Positions 38,141 through 47,850 of a stretch of DNA of 64,000 nucleotides are shown piece after piece. A program made the translations under genes and the position numbers. The stretch comes from Spraguea lophii (lineage: Eukaryota > Microsporidia > Spragueidae), in NCBI GenBank assembly GCA_001887945.1, contig LDOQ01000010.1, positions 124,001 through 188,000 of the forward strand, in the 5' to 3' direction. Below the pieces are notes generated by a model. That model had not been told where the DNA came from and ran no database searches. It saw only the letters and a list, made by a program, of their open reading frames with translations. Each line of letters opens with the position of its first letter. Positions within the stretch are counted from its first letter, which is position 1.

Positions 38141-38713
38141 TTACCGTTTCTTATTTTTTAACTGTTTTTTATCTGTATACTTTTTTTCAAGTTCATCTAA
38201 AAAATCATTATATTTATTTTCAGAAGCTTTTATCTCAAAAATTAAATCTTTCAAATCTTCATCCTTTTCTATCTGCTTTTTCTCATTTTTTCTTTTTTCC
38301 AATCTTCTTTTATTATCTGTTACTTTCTTTTCAAATTTTTTATATTTTACTACCTTAGTTTTAGATATAATCTCTCTTATTCTTTCTTCATCACCATCAT
38401 TACCTATAAGCATATTATCAATAATTTTACAAATATCACCTTTATATTTTTTATACAAAGATATTATTTCATGAATCTCTTCCTCACTACCTTTATATGA
38501 AGATATAAATTCATCTATACTTGCTGAAAACTCTTTTACTTTATTTTCTTTTTTTGTTATATTTTTATATGCGTTAACTACTTTATGATACATTTCTACA
38601 TCACCTTCTCTGTCAGGATGATGTTTCAGAACAAGTCTTCTATATGCATAATCTATTTTGTCTTTATCAGCATTTTTAGAAATTCCTAAAATTTTATAAT
38701 CATCCGATTCCAT
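38141..38713 (-). CDS. DnaJC9-like J-domain protein
   Basis: The 190-residue protein has an N-terminal J domain (about 4-55) with the Hsp70-activating HPD (VLKHHPDREGD). A segment FSASIDEFISSYKGSEEEIHEI then KKYKGDICKIIDNML...RIREII matches the DnaJC9 middle region (YKGSEEE...KGDMDxI...RIRxII), and a basic coiled tail follows. In animals DnaJC9 chaperones histones H3-H4 as well as activating Hsp70. CCCCT directly precedes the ATG. There is no signal peptide, so a nuclear or cytosolic location fits. Confidence 0.82.
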   Translation of the reverse strand: MESDDYKILGISKNADKDKIDYAYRRLVLKHHPDREGDVEMYHKVVNAYKNITKKENKVKEFSASIDEFISSYKGSEEEIHEIISLYKKYKGDICKIIDNMLIGNDGDEERIREIISKTKVVKYKKFEKKVTDNKRRLEKRKNEKKQIEKDEDLKDLIFEIKASENKYNDFLDELEKKYTDKKQLKNKKR

Positions 38714-39154
38714 AGGGGATATTTAAAATATCTATCTTTTATTTTTAAAAAAACGAAACCTATTGTTATATTTGTTTTAAAATTATAATAATAAGATATA
38801 CATACATATTTCGACTATATATATCATACAATAAAATATATTATTCTGATTATTAAATAATTTTGAATTGATATTATCTTTATAGATACAAAAAACGTAT
38901 TTTATAATGTATTAATTCTGGTATAATAAATTTATTTTATTATTTAAAATTTAATAAATAGAATTATTATTCTAAGTTTTCTTTCTAAATCTGAAATAAA
39001 ATAAAGATTAAAAACCTTAAAGATTTAATAAATTGCTTATAAATAAAATAAATATATTTAAGAATTAAAGAAGAACATACTTTAACATAAGAAAATGTAA
39101 TTAAAATTTAAAAAATAGAATATTTTAAAATATAAAATATATATCCCTTTTAAA
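38714..39154. other. AT-rich intergenic region between divergent genes
   Basis: The stretch separates the DnaJC9-like and Tipin-like genes and should contain both promoters. Nothing else is seen. Confidence 0.5.
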
Positions 39155-39445
39155 ATGGAAAAGAAAGAAAAAGTAAAAATAAAAAAACAATTTTTAGATC
39201 ATTTGATATCTTCTGAAGGAATTACATTTCTTGTTGATAAAGTACGTGAACAGAATAAAAAAGAAAATATAAAAAATAAAAATATAGAACAGATTATAGA
39301 TGAACTACTTGATTTTTATAAAGCATGGATAAATAATATACCAACAAAAAAAGCATATAAAGAAGATTATTATACAATTATGAAGGATATAGAAGAATTT
39401 TGTAGTAAGAAGGAAAATAGTAGTTATTTTGATTATATAATATAA
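39155..39445 (+). CDS. Tipin/Csm3/Swi3-like replication fork protection protein, short
   Basis: The 96-residue protein reads like the conserved domain of the Tipin/Csm3/Swi3 family alone. FLDHLISSEGITFLVDKVRE matches the LLSxxGLPxL start, IIDELLDFYKAWINNIPTKK matches the L-x-x-x-x-x-W-x-x-x-LFPK middle, and the final helix follows. The family partners Tof1/Timeless to stabilise stalled forks. Human and yeast members are two to three times longer. A CCC lies about ten bases upstream of the ATG. The match is plausible but short. Confidence 0.55.
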   Translation: MEKKEKVKIKKQFLDHLISSEGITFLVDKVREQNKKENIKNKNIEQIIDELLDFYKAWINNIPTKKAYKEDYYTIMKDIEEFCSKKENSSYFDYII

Positions 39446-39466
39446 ATATTCAATGCTAAATTTTAA

Positions 39467-41230
39467 TTATTTTTTTTCAAAATTTGTCTGTTTCATAAGT
39501 CCTATAGCTTCATCGTATGTAACACATTTTGATTCATTTTGTTGGATGTAAAATATTCTATCAAAAGATTTAAGTAATTCAATAGTGTGTGCAACCATAA
39601 TAATGGTTTTCTCATTTTTGTCAACGGTTGAAAGTATTGTCTTTATCAATTTTTTTTCTGAATTTTTATCGATATTGGCTGTAGGCTCATCAAGCACAAA
39701 AATATCACCTTTTTTCAATACGGCTCTAACAAAAGAAATTTTTTGTTTTTCACCACCACTTAATTTATTACCATTTGATCCTACATCTGAATCATATCCT
39801 TTTTCAAGTCTCATAATTGTGTTGTGAATATCAAAAACCATACATTCATTAATTATTTCTTCTTCTGTTATATTATTATTACCATATGTTAAATTGTATC
39901 TAACCGTTTCATTCAAAAGTTGACTGTTCTGTGGAATATAAGATATTTTATTTCTTAATGAATCATCATTTATTTTTTTTATATCAAAACCATCAATGAT
40001 TATTTTACCATCATAATCCACAAATTTCAATAAACATTTCAAAATAGTAGATTTACCTATACCATTGGGACCTATTATGGCAATCTTTTCGCCTTTTCTT
40101 ATACAAATATTTACGTTTTGCACTATAATACGATTAGATCGCATTATACTAACATTCTTAAATGTAATTTCTTGTTTAAAAGAGGCAATATCCATTAATC
40201 TTTCTTCTTCCTCTATATCGATAATACGTATTTTTGCATTAACCATAGCCTGAGACATTTTTACATATAACCATCCAAGTTTATGTAAATTGGTACCTAG
40301 GAAAGCATTCACACTCAAATAAAATACTAACAATCCTGTTGTAAATTTATGTGTTATAAATCCATATATTCCTATATAAAGAACAAATAAGGTTTGTAAT
40401 CCTATAATTAATCTTTGTATAGCAGATAACATATACATAGATCGCCACACAATATTTGCAGATTTTTCATATGTTTTTTGAACTATATTATATTTTCTCA
40501 ATTCTTCATTCTCAGAATTATATGCTTTTACAAGTTCAAAATTACTAAAACTATCATAAATCTGATTGGAACAAAGATTATAATTTGATATATATTTTTT
40601 TATAATTTTTCTACGGTGATATGCTATTACGAGTGTGGCTGCTGTATAAATAACTAAGCTTACTGCTATAACCAATGTAATATATATTCCAAGCTTTGAA
40701 AACATTTTTACAAGTACATATACTACGAAAAATAATGTTGGTAGCCAATTTAATACTAAAATATCAATAATATCATAAACAGCAGAAGATTTTCTTTCAA
40801 TTGTAGAATTTATCTCTCCCATTTTATAATTATTATAAAAATTAGGATATTTTAAACTAAAAAATTTTTTAAAAGTATCGATAGCTTCCAATCTATAACT
40901 ATTAGTTATTCTTGATATAAATAATAAATTTGGAACTTCTTGTAAAATTGAAGACACGATTGTTATGAACAAAAGCAATATTAAAAGTGCTGCAAAACTT
41001 TTCCCTTGATCTTTTTCAAGTGTTTCTGCTATTTTCTGTAAAATTTCACTTTGATATACATCTAAACATTTTGATATAATTATGAGAAAAAGTGTTGGAA
41101 ATAAAATAATTCGTGTATATTTTATTTTCCAAATATAACAAACGAATATTTTTTTAAATACTTGAAAACTACTTATTTCAGTCTGTTTATTATTATTCTT
41201 TAAATCATCCGATTCATGATTATTACTCAT
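39467..41230 (-). CDS. ATM1: ABC half-transporter, Atm1/ABCB7-like (probably mitosomal)
   Basis: The 587-residue protein has an N-terminal membrane domain with about six helices (about 35-330) and a C-terminal ATPase (about 345-575). It has Walker A GPNGIGKST, signature LSGGEKQKIS, Walker B IFVLDEPTA and a switch His (VAHTIELL). A half-transporter of this type and size, with the YHRRKIIKKYISNYN segment, fits the Atm1 group. Microsporidia keep Atm1 in the mitosome, where it exports a sulfur compound for cytosolic Fe-S assembly. No clear targeting peptide is seen. The start has GGGGTT rather than CCC, the alternative form of the signal. The stop lies 21 bases from that of the convergent Tipin-like gene. 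Confidence 0.8.
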   Translation of the reverse strand: MSNNHESDDLKNNNKQTEISSFQVFKKIFVCYIWKIKYTRIILFPTLFLIIISKCLDVYQSEILQKIAETLEKDQGKSFAALLILLLFITIVSSILQEVPNLLFISRITNSYRLEAIDTFKKFFSLKYPNFYNNYKMGEINSTIERKSSAVYDIIDILVLNWLPTLFFVVYVLVKMFSKLGIYITLVIAVSLVIYTAATLVIAYHRRKIIKKYISNYNLCSNQIYDSFSNFELVKAYNSENEELRKYNIVQKTYEKSANIVWRSMYMLSAIQRLIIGLQTLFVLYIGIYGFITHKFTTGLLVFYLSVNAFLGTNLHKLGWLYVKMSQAMVNAKIRIIDIEEEERLMDIASFKQEITFKNVSIMRSNRIIVQNVNICIRKGEKIAIIGPNGIGKSTILKCLLKFVDYDGKIIIDGFDIKKINDDSLRNKISYIPQNSQLLNETVRYNLTYGNNNITEEEIINECMVFDIHNTIMRLEKGYDSDVGSNGNKLSGGEKQKISFVRAVLKKGDIFVLDEPTANIDKNSEKKLIKTILSTVDKNEKTIIMVAHTIELLKSFDRIFYIQQNESKCVTYDEAIGLMKQTNFEKK

Positions 41231-41294
41231 AACCCCTTCTATAATTTAAAATATAAATAAAAAATATATTAAAATTTTTAACGGAGTTAGGAAG

Positions 41295-41400
41295 ATATAT
41301 ATAATGACAGCATCCCAATTATTTTATCTTATATTTAACAGAAATATATATAATGACAGCAGCATAAATATTTTGTCTTGTATTTAATAGAAATATATAA
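41295..41400. repeat. 49-base tandem duplication upstream of the Atm1-like gene
   Basis: Two adjacent copies of a unit containing atatatataatgacagca and ttatatttaa(c/t)agaa lie at period 49, with a few substitutions. It lies within 170 bases upstream of the Atm1-like ATG. The remaining DNA to 41954 is featureless. Confidence 0.55.
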
Positions 41401-41954
41401 TTTTTAGAAGAAAAATCTTGCAATTAAAAAATAATTATTTATCATAAAAATAAAATATTTAAAAAGGATGGAAAATAAAAAATTGATAAATTTTCATCTA
41501 TAAAAATAAAAGGGTTTTTATTTTGAAAGAAATATCATATTTAAACTGTTACATTTGACTTATTAGCTTTATAATTGTTATAATCATTTTATGTGTGTGA
41601 TAAAATTTTTTGATGAGGAAAATAAACGCTTGTTACAAAACATAATAAAATATTAATATAAAGATATTTTATTCAGAAATATATTTATTAATATAAAAAT
41701 ACTAAATAATAGATACTGATTTTAAAATATTTAATAATAATATATATGTAATTTAAAATATTTAACATAATATATGTATAATTCTATTGATATACATGAC
41801 AATTAAATTTCTTATATAGAAATTATATCATCTATAAAATTTAAATACATTCAAATATTGTAAAATATTTAAAGAAAAAAGATACTAAGCGTATCTATGG
41901 TTATCAACGAATAATAAGATTATCACAGTAAAAAATATTTTTTATAATTAAAAT
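41401..41954. other. AT-rich intergenic DNA with nothing recognised
   Basis: No gene, RNA or further repeat is seen downstream of the Mrd1 stop codon. Confidence 0.5.
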
Positions 41955-43061
41955 TTAATTATTAGAATATTCTATTATTAATCTTCTACCATAAAGATGT
42001 GTAAATTTACCATACCATTCATATACATATCTTGCTTCATCCACATTTTCCATTTCTAGAAAAGCAAATCCTCTAATTCTTCCTTCATTATTTTTCGGAA
42101 CTCTTATACCTTTAATTTTAAACTTACTAAATAATTTTTTTATCTCTTCTTTTGTTGCTTGGAATGGAATATTTTTTATTAAAAGTTTATTTGTTGCAAT
42201 ATTTATTTCTTCTTTTTCATTTTTCTTACTTACTGGCATATATTCTACATATCTACATCTTTGTTCTATTATTATTTTATTTCTTTCACATTCTTCTTCT
42301 GTTGTAAAATAAAGTAATGATAAACTACCATTGGTACTAACTCTAGCTTTTATACCATCAATAACAATTTCATTACGAACCAACAATCCTTTTCTATTAA
42401 TATGTGATATATTATTTATATCGATATTATTTTCATATAAAAATTTTATATTATTTTGTATTATTTCAGTTTCTAGAATAGTACTTTTTACACCAATATC
42501 TTTATCTTTAATAAAAGATATTTTATCTTCTACATTATTTAATACAGAAGAAAATGTTAAAAATAAATTTATATTTATAATTTTTTTATATTTTACTATT
42601 CTTCCACAAAATATAATTTTTTTATTCATACTATTTTCTCTTACCACTTTCAATATAACCTCATCAGAAAATGTAATATCTATTATTTTAAAAAATTCTG
42701 AAAAACATTGTTTTATTTGTTCTTTAAATTCTATTTCCGATAAAGAGAGTTTATCTTTTAAATCCATAATATTTATAATTCTTATTAAATCATATTCTTT
42801 ATGGAATTTATCACTTTTAAATTCTTCCTTAGTTTCATTAATAACATCATTATTTATATTTTTTAATATTTTTATATTAACTCTTTTATTTTCAATATAC
42901 ATTTTATCTGTACCATTTACTGCTCTTATACCATCTTCTTCTTTAGAAAAACCAATAATAATTTTATTTGAATATATTTTAAATTCTGTAATAATACCAT
43001 AATTTTTTAAATGGTCTTTTAATTTTTCATGATTTTTAACATTTGTAGCAACAATTCTCAT
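41955..43061 (-). CDS. MRD1: Mrd1/RBM19-like multi-RRM rRNA-processing protein
   Basis: The 368-residue protein has RRM domains at both ends. The C-terminal RRM (about 290-366) reads KLLIKNIPFQATKEEIKKLF, GIRVPKNNEGRIRGFAFLEM and THLYGRRLIIEY. This is strikingly close to the last RRM of Mrd1/RBM19 (NVPFQATxxxIRELF...VRLPKK...RGFAFVEF...THLxGRxLVLEW). A divergent N-terminal RRM (about 1-70) and a middle region follow the family layout in shortened form; yeast Mrd1 has five to six RRMs and over twice the length. It binds pre-rRNA and U3 snoRNA during small-subunit assembly. CCCCATT precedes the ATG. Confidence 0.8.
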   Translation of the reverse strand: MRIVATNVKNHEKLKDHLKNYGIITEFKIYSNKIIIGFSKEEDGIRAVNGTDKMYIENKRVNIKILKNINNDVINETKEEFKSDKFHKEYDLIRIINIMDLKDKLSLSEIEFKEQIKQCFSEFFKIIDITFSDEVILKVVRENSMNKKIIFCGRIVKYKKIININLFLTFSSVLNNVEDKISFIKDKDIGVKSTILETEIIQNNIKFLYENNIDINNISHINRKGLLVRNEIVIDGIKARVSTNGSLSLLYFTTEEECERNKIIIEQRCRYVEYMPVSKKNEKEEINIATNKLLIKNIPFQATKEEIKKLFSKFKIKGIRVPKNNEGRIRGFAFLEMENVDEARYVYEWYGKFTHLYGRRLIIEYSNN

Positions 43062-43505
43062 AATGGGGATAGATTATTGATTTTTAAAATTTAAAAAATA
43101 TAAAAATATATTTATTTTCTTGTTTTTTATTTAATAATTGTTTTTAGTTGTATGTCTTAATATTTGGTAATAGAGTTTAATTGTATATCTTAATTTCAGA
43201 TATTCTCTACTTTTTTCCAATTATATTTTTTAAGATAACATTATAATTAAAACAACCAATATAATTCATTAGATGATTATATGTTTATTTTAGTATATTT
43301 CGTTTTAATATCTTTTAAAAATATTATCTATTTAACATTATATTTTCAATATCTAATCTTCCCTTTTTTTAAAATACAAAGAAATAAAATAATTACATCT
43401 ATTCTATATTGACAATATATGTTAATGTTGTTATAAAATATTTTACTCTTTTTATGTAAAACTTTTATTGGTTTCTAAATTTTTATAAAAAAAGATTTAC
43501 CCTAT
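43062..43505. other. AT-rich intergenic region between divergent genes
   Basis: The stretch separates the divergent Mrd1 and dUTPase-like genes and holds their promoters. No other feature is seen. Confidence 0.5.
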
Positions 43506-43862
43506 ATGAAAATAAAAGCATCTAAATTATCATCTAATACTATTATTCCTAAACAAGAATCTGATGGTGCTGCTGGATTTGATCTTAGATCGATAGAAGA
43601 TGGTATTATACCTCCCAAATCACATAAGTTAATACGTACTGGTTTAGTGATTGATCCACCACGAAATATTCTTCCTATTGTTTTTAGTAGGTCAGGTCTT
43701 GCTTTAAAAAATAAAATACATTCTAATACTCATACTTTGAGTAATAAAAAACAGGAAGTGATAATAAATATGTTTAATGGTTCGAATAAAGCTTTTAATT
43801 ACAATGTTGGGGATAGAATTGCTCAATTGGTATTTTGTGAGTTAGAAAATGCGGATAATTAA
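43506..43862 (+). CDS. dUTPase-like protein lacking motif 3 and motif 5
   Basis: The 118-residue protein keeps dUTPase motif 1 (DGAAGFDLRS), motif 2 (SRSGLALKN) and motif 4 (GDRIAQLVF). Where motif 3 (G-x-I-D-x-D-Y-R-G, carrying the catalytic Asp and the uracil-selecting Tyr) should lie, it has THTLSNKKQEVIINMFN. The C-terminal Gly-rich motif 5 that closes over the phosphates is missing. Normal trimeric enzymes are about 136-150 residues. So the fold is present but the hydrolysis of dUTP is doubtful. TACCCT directly precedes the ATG. The gene converges on Dna2 with three bases between their stops. Confidence 0.8.
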   Translation: MKIKASKLSSNTIIPKQESDGAAGFDLRSIEDGIIPPKSHKLIRTGLVIDPPRNILPIVFSRSGLALKNKIHSNTHTLSNKKQEVIINMFNGSNKAFNYNVGDRIAQLVFCELENADN

Positions 43863-43865
43863 AAT

Positions 43866-46800
43866 TTACTTTGTTGTGGTGGTTAAGTTATCAACTATAT
43901 TTAAAATTTTAGAAAGTATTGGTATCTCGTTCATTTCTTCTCTGTTTCCTACCAATATCATTTCTTTCTTTGCTCTGGTAATAGCTACGTTTATTCTTTC
44001 TACGCTTTCCATTAATTTGGATATGGGATGAAATATAACAACTACTTTATCACATTCACTACCTTGGTATCTATCTACAGTGCTTACATTATGTTTTTTA
44101 GAGTTACTATGGCTTGTAGCTATATTTAAAATATTATTTATTTCAAAAACTTGTTTATTGGTGAAGCATAAAAAAGTGTAGTCGTGATATTTACGAATAT
44201 CAAAATTTGAATATTCTACAAAAATGCATTTTCCTGTGTGTTTAGTCATACATACCATTGTATTATTATAAAACAATGTATTAGATATTTCCAAAAGAAG
44301 ACTACCCATTCGATAATGCTTAGTTAGAATTAAATTTTTTTGTTTGGTTATATTACTATATCCGGTATTATTTATGCTATTTATGCATTTCGTATATATA
44401 TGATTAGATTCATCTTTTTTATGTGATTGTTTTTCTAGATTTTCTCCAAAAAATTCAAATAAACTTATACTCAATTCATCACTTCTTGTAGATAATGCAC
44501 CAAGTTGTCTATCATCCCCAATTAAAACAAATCGTTTACAAATACTAACAGGTATCAAAGTCATGAGTAAATGTTGTTGTGTTGCTTCATCCACTATTAA
44601 ATAATCAAACTCTTTATTATACAAATGTTCTCTAAATGAGTAACAAGTAGAAATTACAACGTTAAAATCCGTTAGATTCTTTTTATTCAAGAAAAGCTCC
44701 TTTTTGTTAAAGTCATTTTTGTAATAATACTCAATATGTAATTTGCTGATAATATTTTGAATATTTCTTTTTGTAAAACATACTATCAATACACTCATTT
44801 TCATTGCTGCTAAAATATGTACTAACAATACCAATACTTTTGTTTTACCAGTACCTGGATAACCATAAATTAATGAGTATTCATTTTCCAAAGAACTTAT
44901 CAGTGCACATTGTTGTTCAAAATTAAGTGTCTTAAACTCAGAATGGTATTTTTGTGGTATTTTATCAATATCATTAATAGGTTCTTTGCATGGAGTTTCC
45001 ATCGTAATTTCTTCACTATCAAAAGAATCTAAACTGATATCATCACTAATATCTAGAACTTCTATAGAATTATCAAATGATTGTTCGATATTTCTTTTTT
45101 TGAAATATCTTTTGATACGTGAATCTGTAATATATTTATTATCTACGGCTATATTTAACAAAGAATATCTCATAATTTTACAGAATCTATTTTTGCTAGT
45201 ATTTACTACCTTAATATTGTTTTTGTTTGTTAAACAATATTCACTCATATCATTCTTTAGTTCTATTATTGAACCACTGATATTTGTACTGGGTTTTTCA
45301 TAAAAGATATTTTGTTCATCGCCTTTATAAGCATCAAATATATTGGATATTATATCCTTATTAATCTCATTTATATCCTCAATTATTCTACCTCTATCCA
45401 CCATAATATCATCTACATAAAGATCAATATATTTATATTCTATTTCTTTATCTAAGATTATAATATTATTTTTAACATACATAACATTAACCATTGTAGA
45501 TCCTTTACCCATATCTTCTAAATTAATCCCTATCCAAAGTCTATACAAAAACAAATCCTTTATGGTATTAAACTGATAAATCCTATTTAATATATTACAT
45601 TCTCTATTACTACAATTATGCTTAGGAATTAAAATGGCTGCATTGTCATCATTAATATTTACATCATTGATATTAACGCGTCTTTTCTCACATATATCTT
45701 TTTTTATTATAGAGTTAACAAATGCAATATCATTCCTAATTTTAATAAGATCATCTAACTCTTTATTATCATTATTAACAGGAAATATACTCCCATCTTT
45801 TAAATATAATAATCGAAGGTTCTTATCCTTATCAAAATAGCCAATTTTCTCAGTATTATTTCTATATTTTAAATCACCGGAGATATTAATATCATTTGAA
45901 TGATTAGAATCACTAATGGCTATCTCCCTAGACTGTAAAAATAATATACAAGAATAAAATAATAATTGAGCCTGGTGTTCTACGTGTCTTTTACCAGTCT
46001 TAATTTCTATAATCTCTGTATCATTTAATATATCTATAATACCTCGCAATCCCAATAGCTTACTGTTAATACATATTTCATATTGATTATTCTCATTATT
46101 ACTATACTTCTTACACTCCATAATATTTTTAACATAACTTAATAGAATACTAATAATATCTATATTATATATTCTCTCTATATCTGTAACTGTTATATAA
46201 TCATATGATCTATATTTATTATCATTCACAATATAATCTTTCCGTTTACCATTATTATCATTTATACTCAAACATTGTTCTTTATCTATAATATTATCAT
46301 CATCATCATTTAACAATATAACACCAGTATCCTTAATCTTTCTTATTTCTTCTACAATATTATTACTTCTATATAATTTATGTAATAAAATACCAATAAG
46401 CATATATTTATTTTCTCTACCTTCTACTTTATCATGTAAAATGCTATTATATTTACATATAATACCACTTGTTATTGATGATACACTTCTCATATCATCT
46501 AACAATATTATTTTATTATCTATTATATTTATATTTATAGATATCATAATATTGTTATTATCAGAATATCTTTCATTGTTACTATAATCTTTTTTATTAC
46601 CATCAGAATATCTGTTATTATCCTGTATTATAGATATTATATATTTAATATTACTATTAGAACTTTTTTCATCATTAGAATCTATAATCTTATATTTATT
46701 GGTATAAATAACATTATCTTCAATATCTATTATATTAAGATTATAATATATTTTATTATTGGTAAATAGATCTATAATTTCATAATTATCTTTATATTCT

Positions 46801-47603
46801 TTTTCAACTTTCGAATGATTATATTTTTCTATTATAATATTTTCTTCATCAGTTATACTATCTGATTCAAAAATACCATGACTATTATTATTAGTAAATA
46901 TATCCATTATACTGCTTATATCATTATCTTCATCTAAATCTTTCTTATTCTCTTTATCACCTTTATCTATTATGTTATTTATATCGTTATCTTCCTTCTT
47001 AATGTTCTTACTTTCATTATTTATATATAACGTATTAGTTATATCTTTATTAAATATATTTTCCATTCCAATTTCTTTTATATCCAATGCATTAATTATC
47101 TCGTTATCATTTATATCTAATGTATTATTTACTTTTACTTCTTTTATGTCCAATGTATTATTTATATCTCTCTTAAATATATTTTCTACTCCAATTTCTT
47201 TTATATCCTTATCATTTATATTCAATACATTATCTATTCTTATTTCTTTTATCTCTGATGCATTATTTACATCCACTTCTTTTATATCCTTATCATTTAT
47301 ATTATTAACATTTATGTCCAATGTATTATTTATATCGTTATCATATATATTTAATGTATTATTATCATCTATATCACCCATATCTAATATATCATTTATA
47401 TCATCTTCTTTAAATATTAAACCTTCCAACATCTTAGATTTCTTATACCAAAATTCTGTATTTTTCCTTAATTTAACATTTATATTATTTCTACATTTTC
47501 TCTTATTATTCTTACATCTTTTTTCTTTATCGATATTAGGAGAAGAGGATAACCAATTTACATCGATTTTATTAACATAATGGTTATCAGAAAACTTTTT
47601 CAT
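43866..47603 (-). CDS. DNA2: Dna2-like nuclease-helicase
   Basis: The 1245-residue protein has a RecB-type nuclease (about 370-670) with IIEIKTGKRHVEHQAQLLFY, whose E-x-K and Q are catalytic. Flanking Cys residues (CKYN upstream, HNCSNRECN downstream) are suitable for the Fe-S cluster. A superfamily 1 helicase follows from about 900: Walker A LIYGYPGTGKTK, DEATQQ, GDDRQLG, HYRM, VSTVDRYQGSECD and NVAITRAKK. Dna2 trims Okazaki flaps and resects DNA ends. The N-terminal 330 residues are an Asn/Asp/Ile-rich region with internal repeats and no known fold. CCTCCTC directly precedes the ATG. Confidence 0.92.
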   Translation of the reverse strand: MKKFSDNHYVNKIDVNWLSSSPNIDKEKRCKNNKRKCRNNINVKLRKNTEFWYKKSKMLEGLIFKEDDINDILDMGDIDDNNTLNIYDNDINNTLDINVNNINDKDIKEVDVNNASEIKEIRIDNVLNINDKDIKEIGVENIFKRDINNTLDIKEVKVNNTLDINDNEIINALDIKEIGMENIFNKDITNTLYINNESKNIKKEDNDINNIIDKGDKENKKDLDEDNDISSIMDIFTNNNSHGIFESDSITDEENIIIEKYNHSKVEKEYKDNYEIIDLFTNNKIYYNLNIIDIEDNVIYTNKYKIIDSNDEKSSNSNIKYIISIIQDNNRYSDGNKKDYSNNERYSDNNNIMISININIIDNKIILLDDMRSVSSITSGIICKYNSILHDKVEGRENKYMLIGILLHKLYRSNNIVEEIRKIKDTGVILLNDDDDNIIDKEQCLSINDNNGKRKDYIVNDNKYRSYDYITVTDIERIYNIDIISILLSYVKNIMECKKYSNNENNQYEICINSKLLGLRGIIDILNDTEIIEIKTGKRHVEHQAQLLFYSCILFLQSREIAISDSNHSNDINISGDLKYRNNTEKIGYFDKDKNLRLLYLKDGSIFPVNNDNKELDDLIKIRNDIAFVNSIIKKDICEKRRVNINDVNINDDNAAILIPKHNCSNRECNILNRIYQFNTIKDLFLYRLWIGINLEDMGKGSTMVNVMYVKNNIIILDKEIEYKYIDLYVDDIMVDRGRIIEDINEINKDIISNIFDAYKGDEQNIFYEKPSTNISGSIIELKNDMSEYCLTNKNNIKVVNTSKNRFCKIMRYSLLNIAVDNKYITDSRIKRYFKKRNIEQSFDNSIEVLDISDDISLDSFDSEEITMETPCKEPINDIDKIPQKYHSEFKTLNFEQQCALISSLENEYSLIYGYPGTGKTKVLVLLVHILAAMKMSVLIVCFTKRNIQNIISKLHIEYYYKNDFNKKELFLNKKNLTDFNVVISTCYSFREHLYNKEFDYLIVDEATQQHLLMTLIPVSICKRFVLIGDDRQLGALSTRSDELSISLFEFFGENLEKQSHKKDESNHIYTKCINSINNTGYSNITKQKNLILTKHYRMGSLLLEISNTLFYNNTMVCMTKHTGKCIFVEYSNFDIRKYHDYTFLCFTNKQVFEINNILNIATSHSNSKKHNVSTVDRYQGSECDKVVVIFHPISKLMESVERINVAITRAKKEMILVGNREEMNEIPILSKILNIVDNLTTTTK
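46970..47400. repeat. Degenerate coding repeat in the Dna2 N-terminus
   Basis: The N-terminal coding region is built from diverged repeats of units such as DINNTLDI, IKEVKVNNTLDI and IKEIGMENIFNKDI (about residues 70-210). Unit lengths vary. The same bases read on the plus strand give a Phe/Ser/Ile-rich shadow frame, which is not a gene. The tract is probably length-variable between isolates. Confidence 0.6.
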
Positions 47604-47850
47604 GAGGAGGATAAAAATTTACAAATTATGAAAAATATATAGAATTATATAAATGATATATGATATGGTTATAAGAACGATAGATATATGGTAATATTAT
47701 ATGGTAATAGATATATGATATATGATAGGATAATGAATGTGATAAATAGATAAACATAAAATAGGATATTCTAATAATTATATTTATCATTTAATACACA
47801 ATAAGATTTATTTATTTATTTCTTTCTATTTTCTTTTTCTTCATTATTAT

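Noticed and set aside
46972..47580. 202-codon frame on the plus strand
   Set aside because: It is the antisense shadow of the repetitive Dna2 N-terminus.
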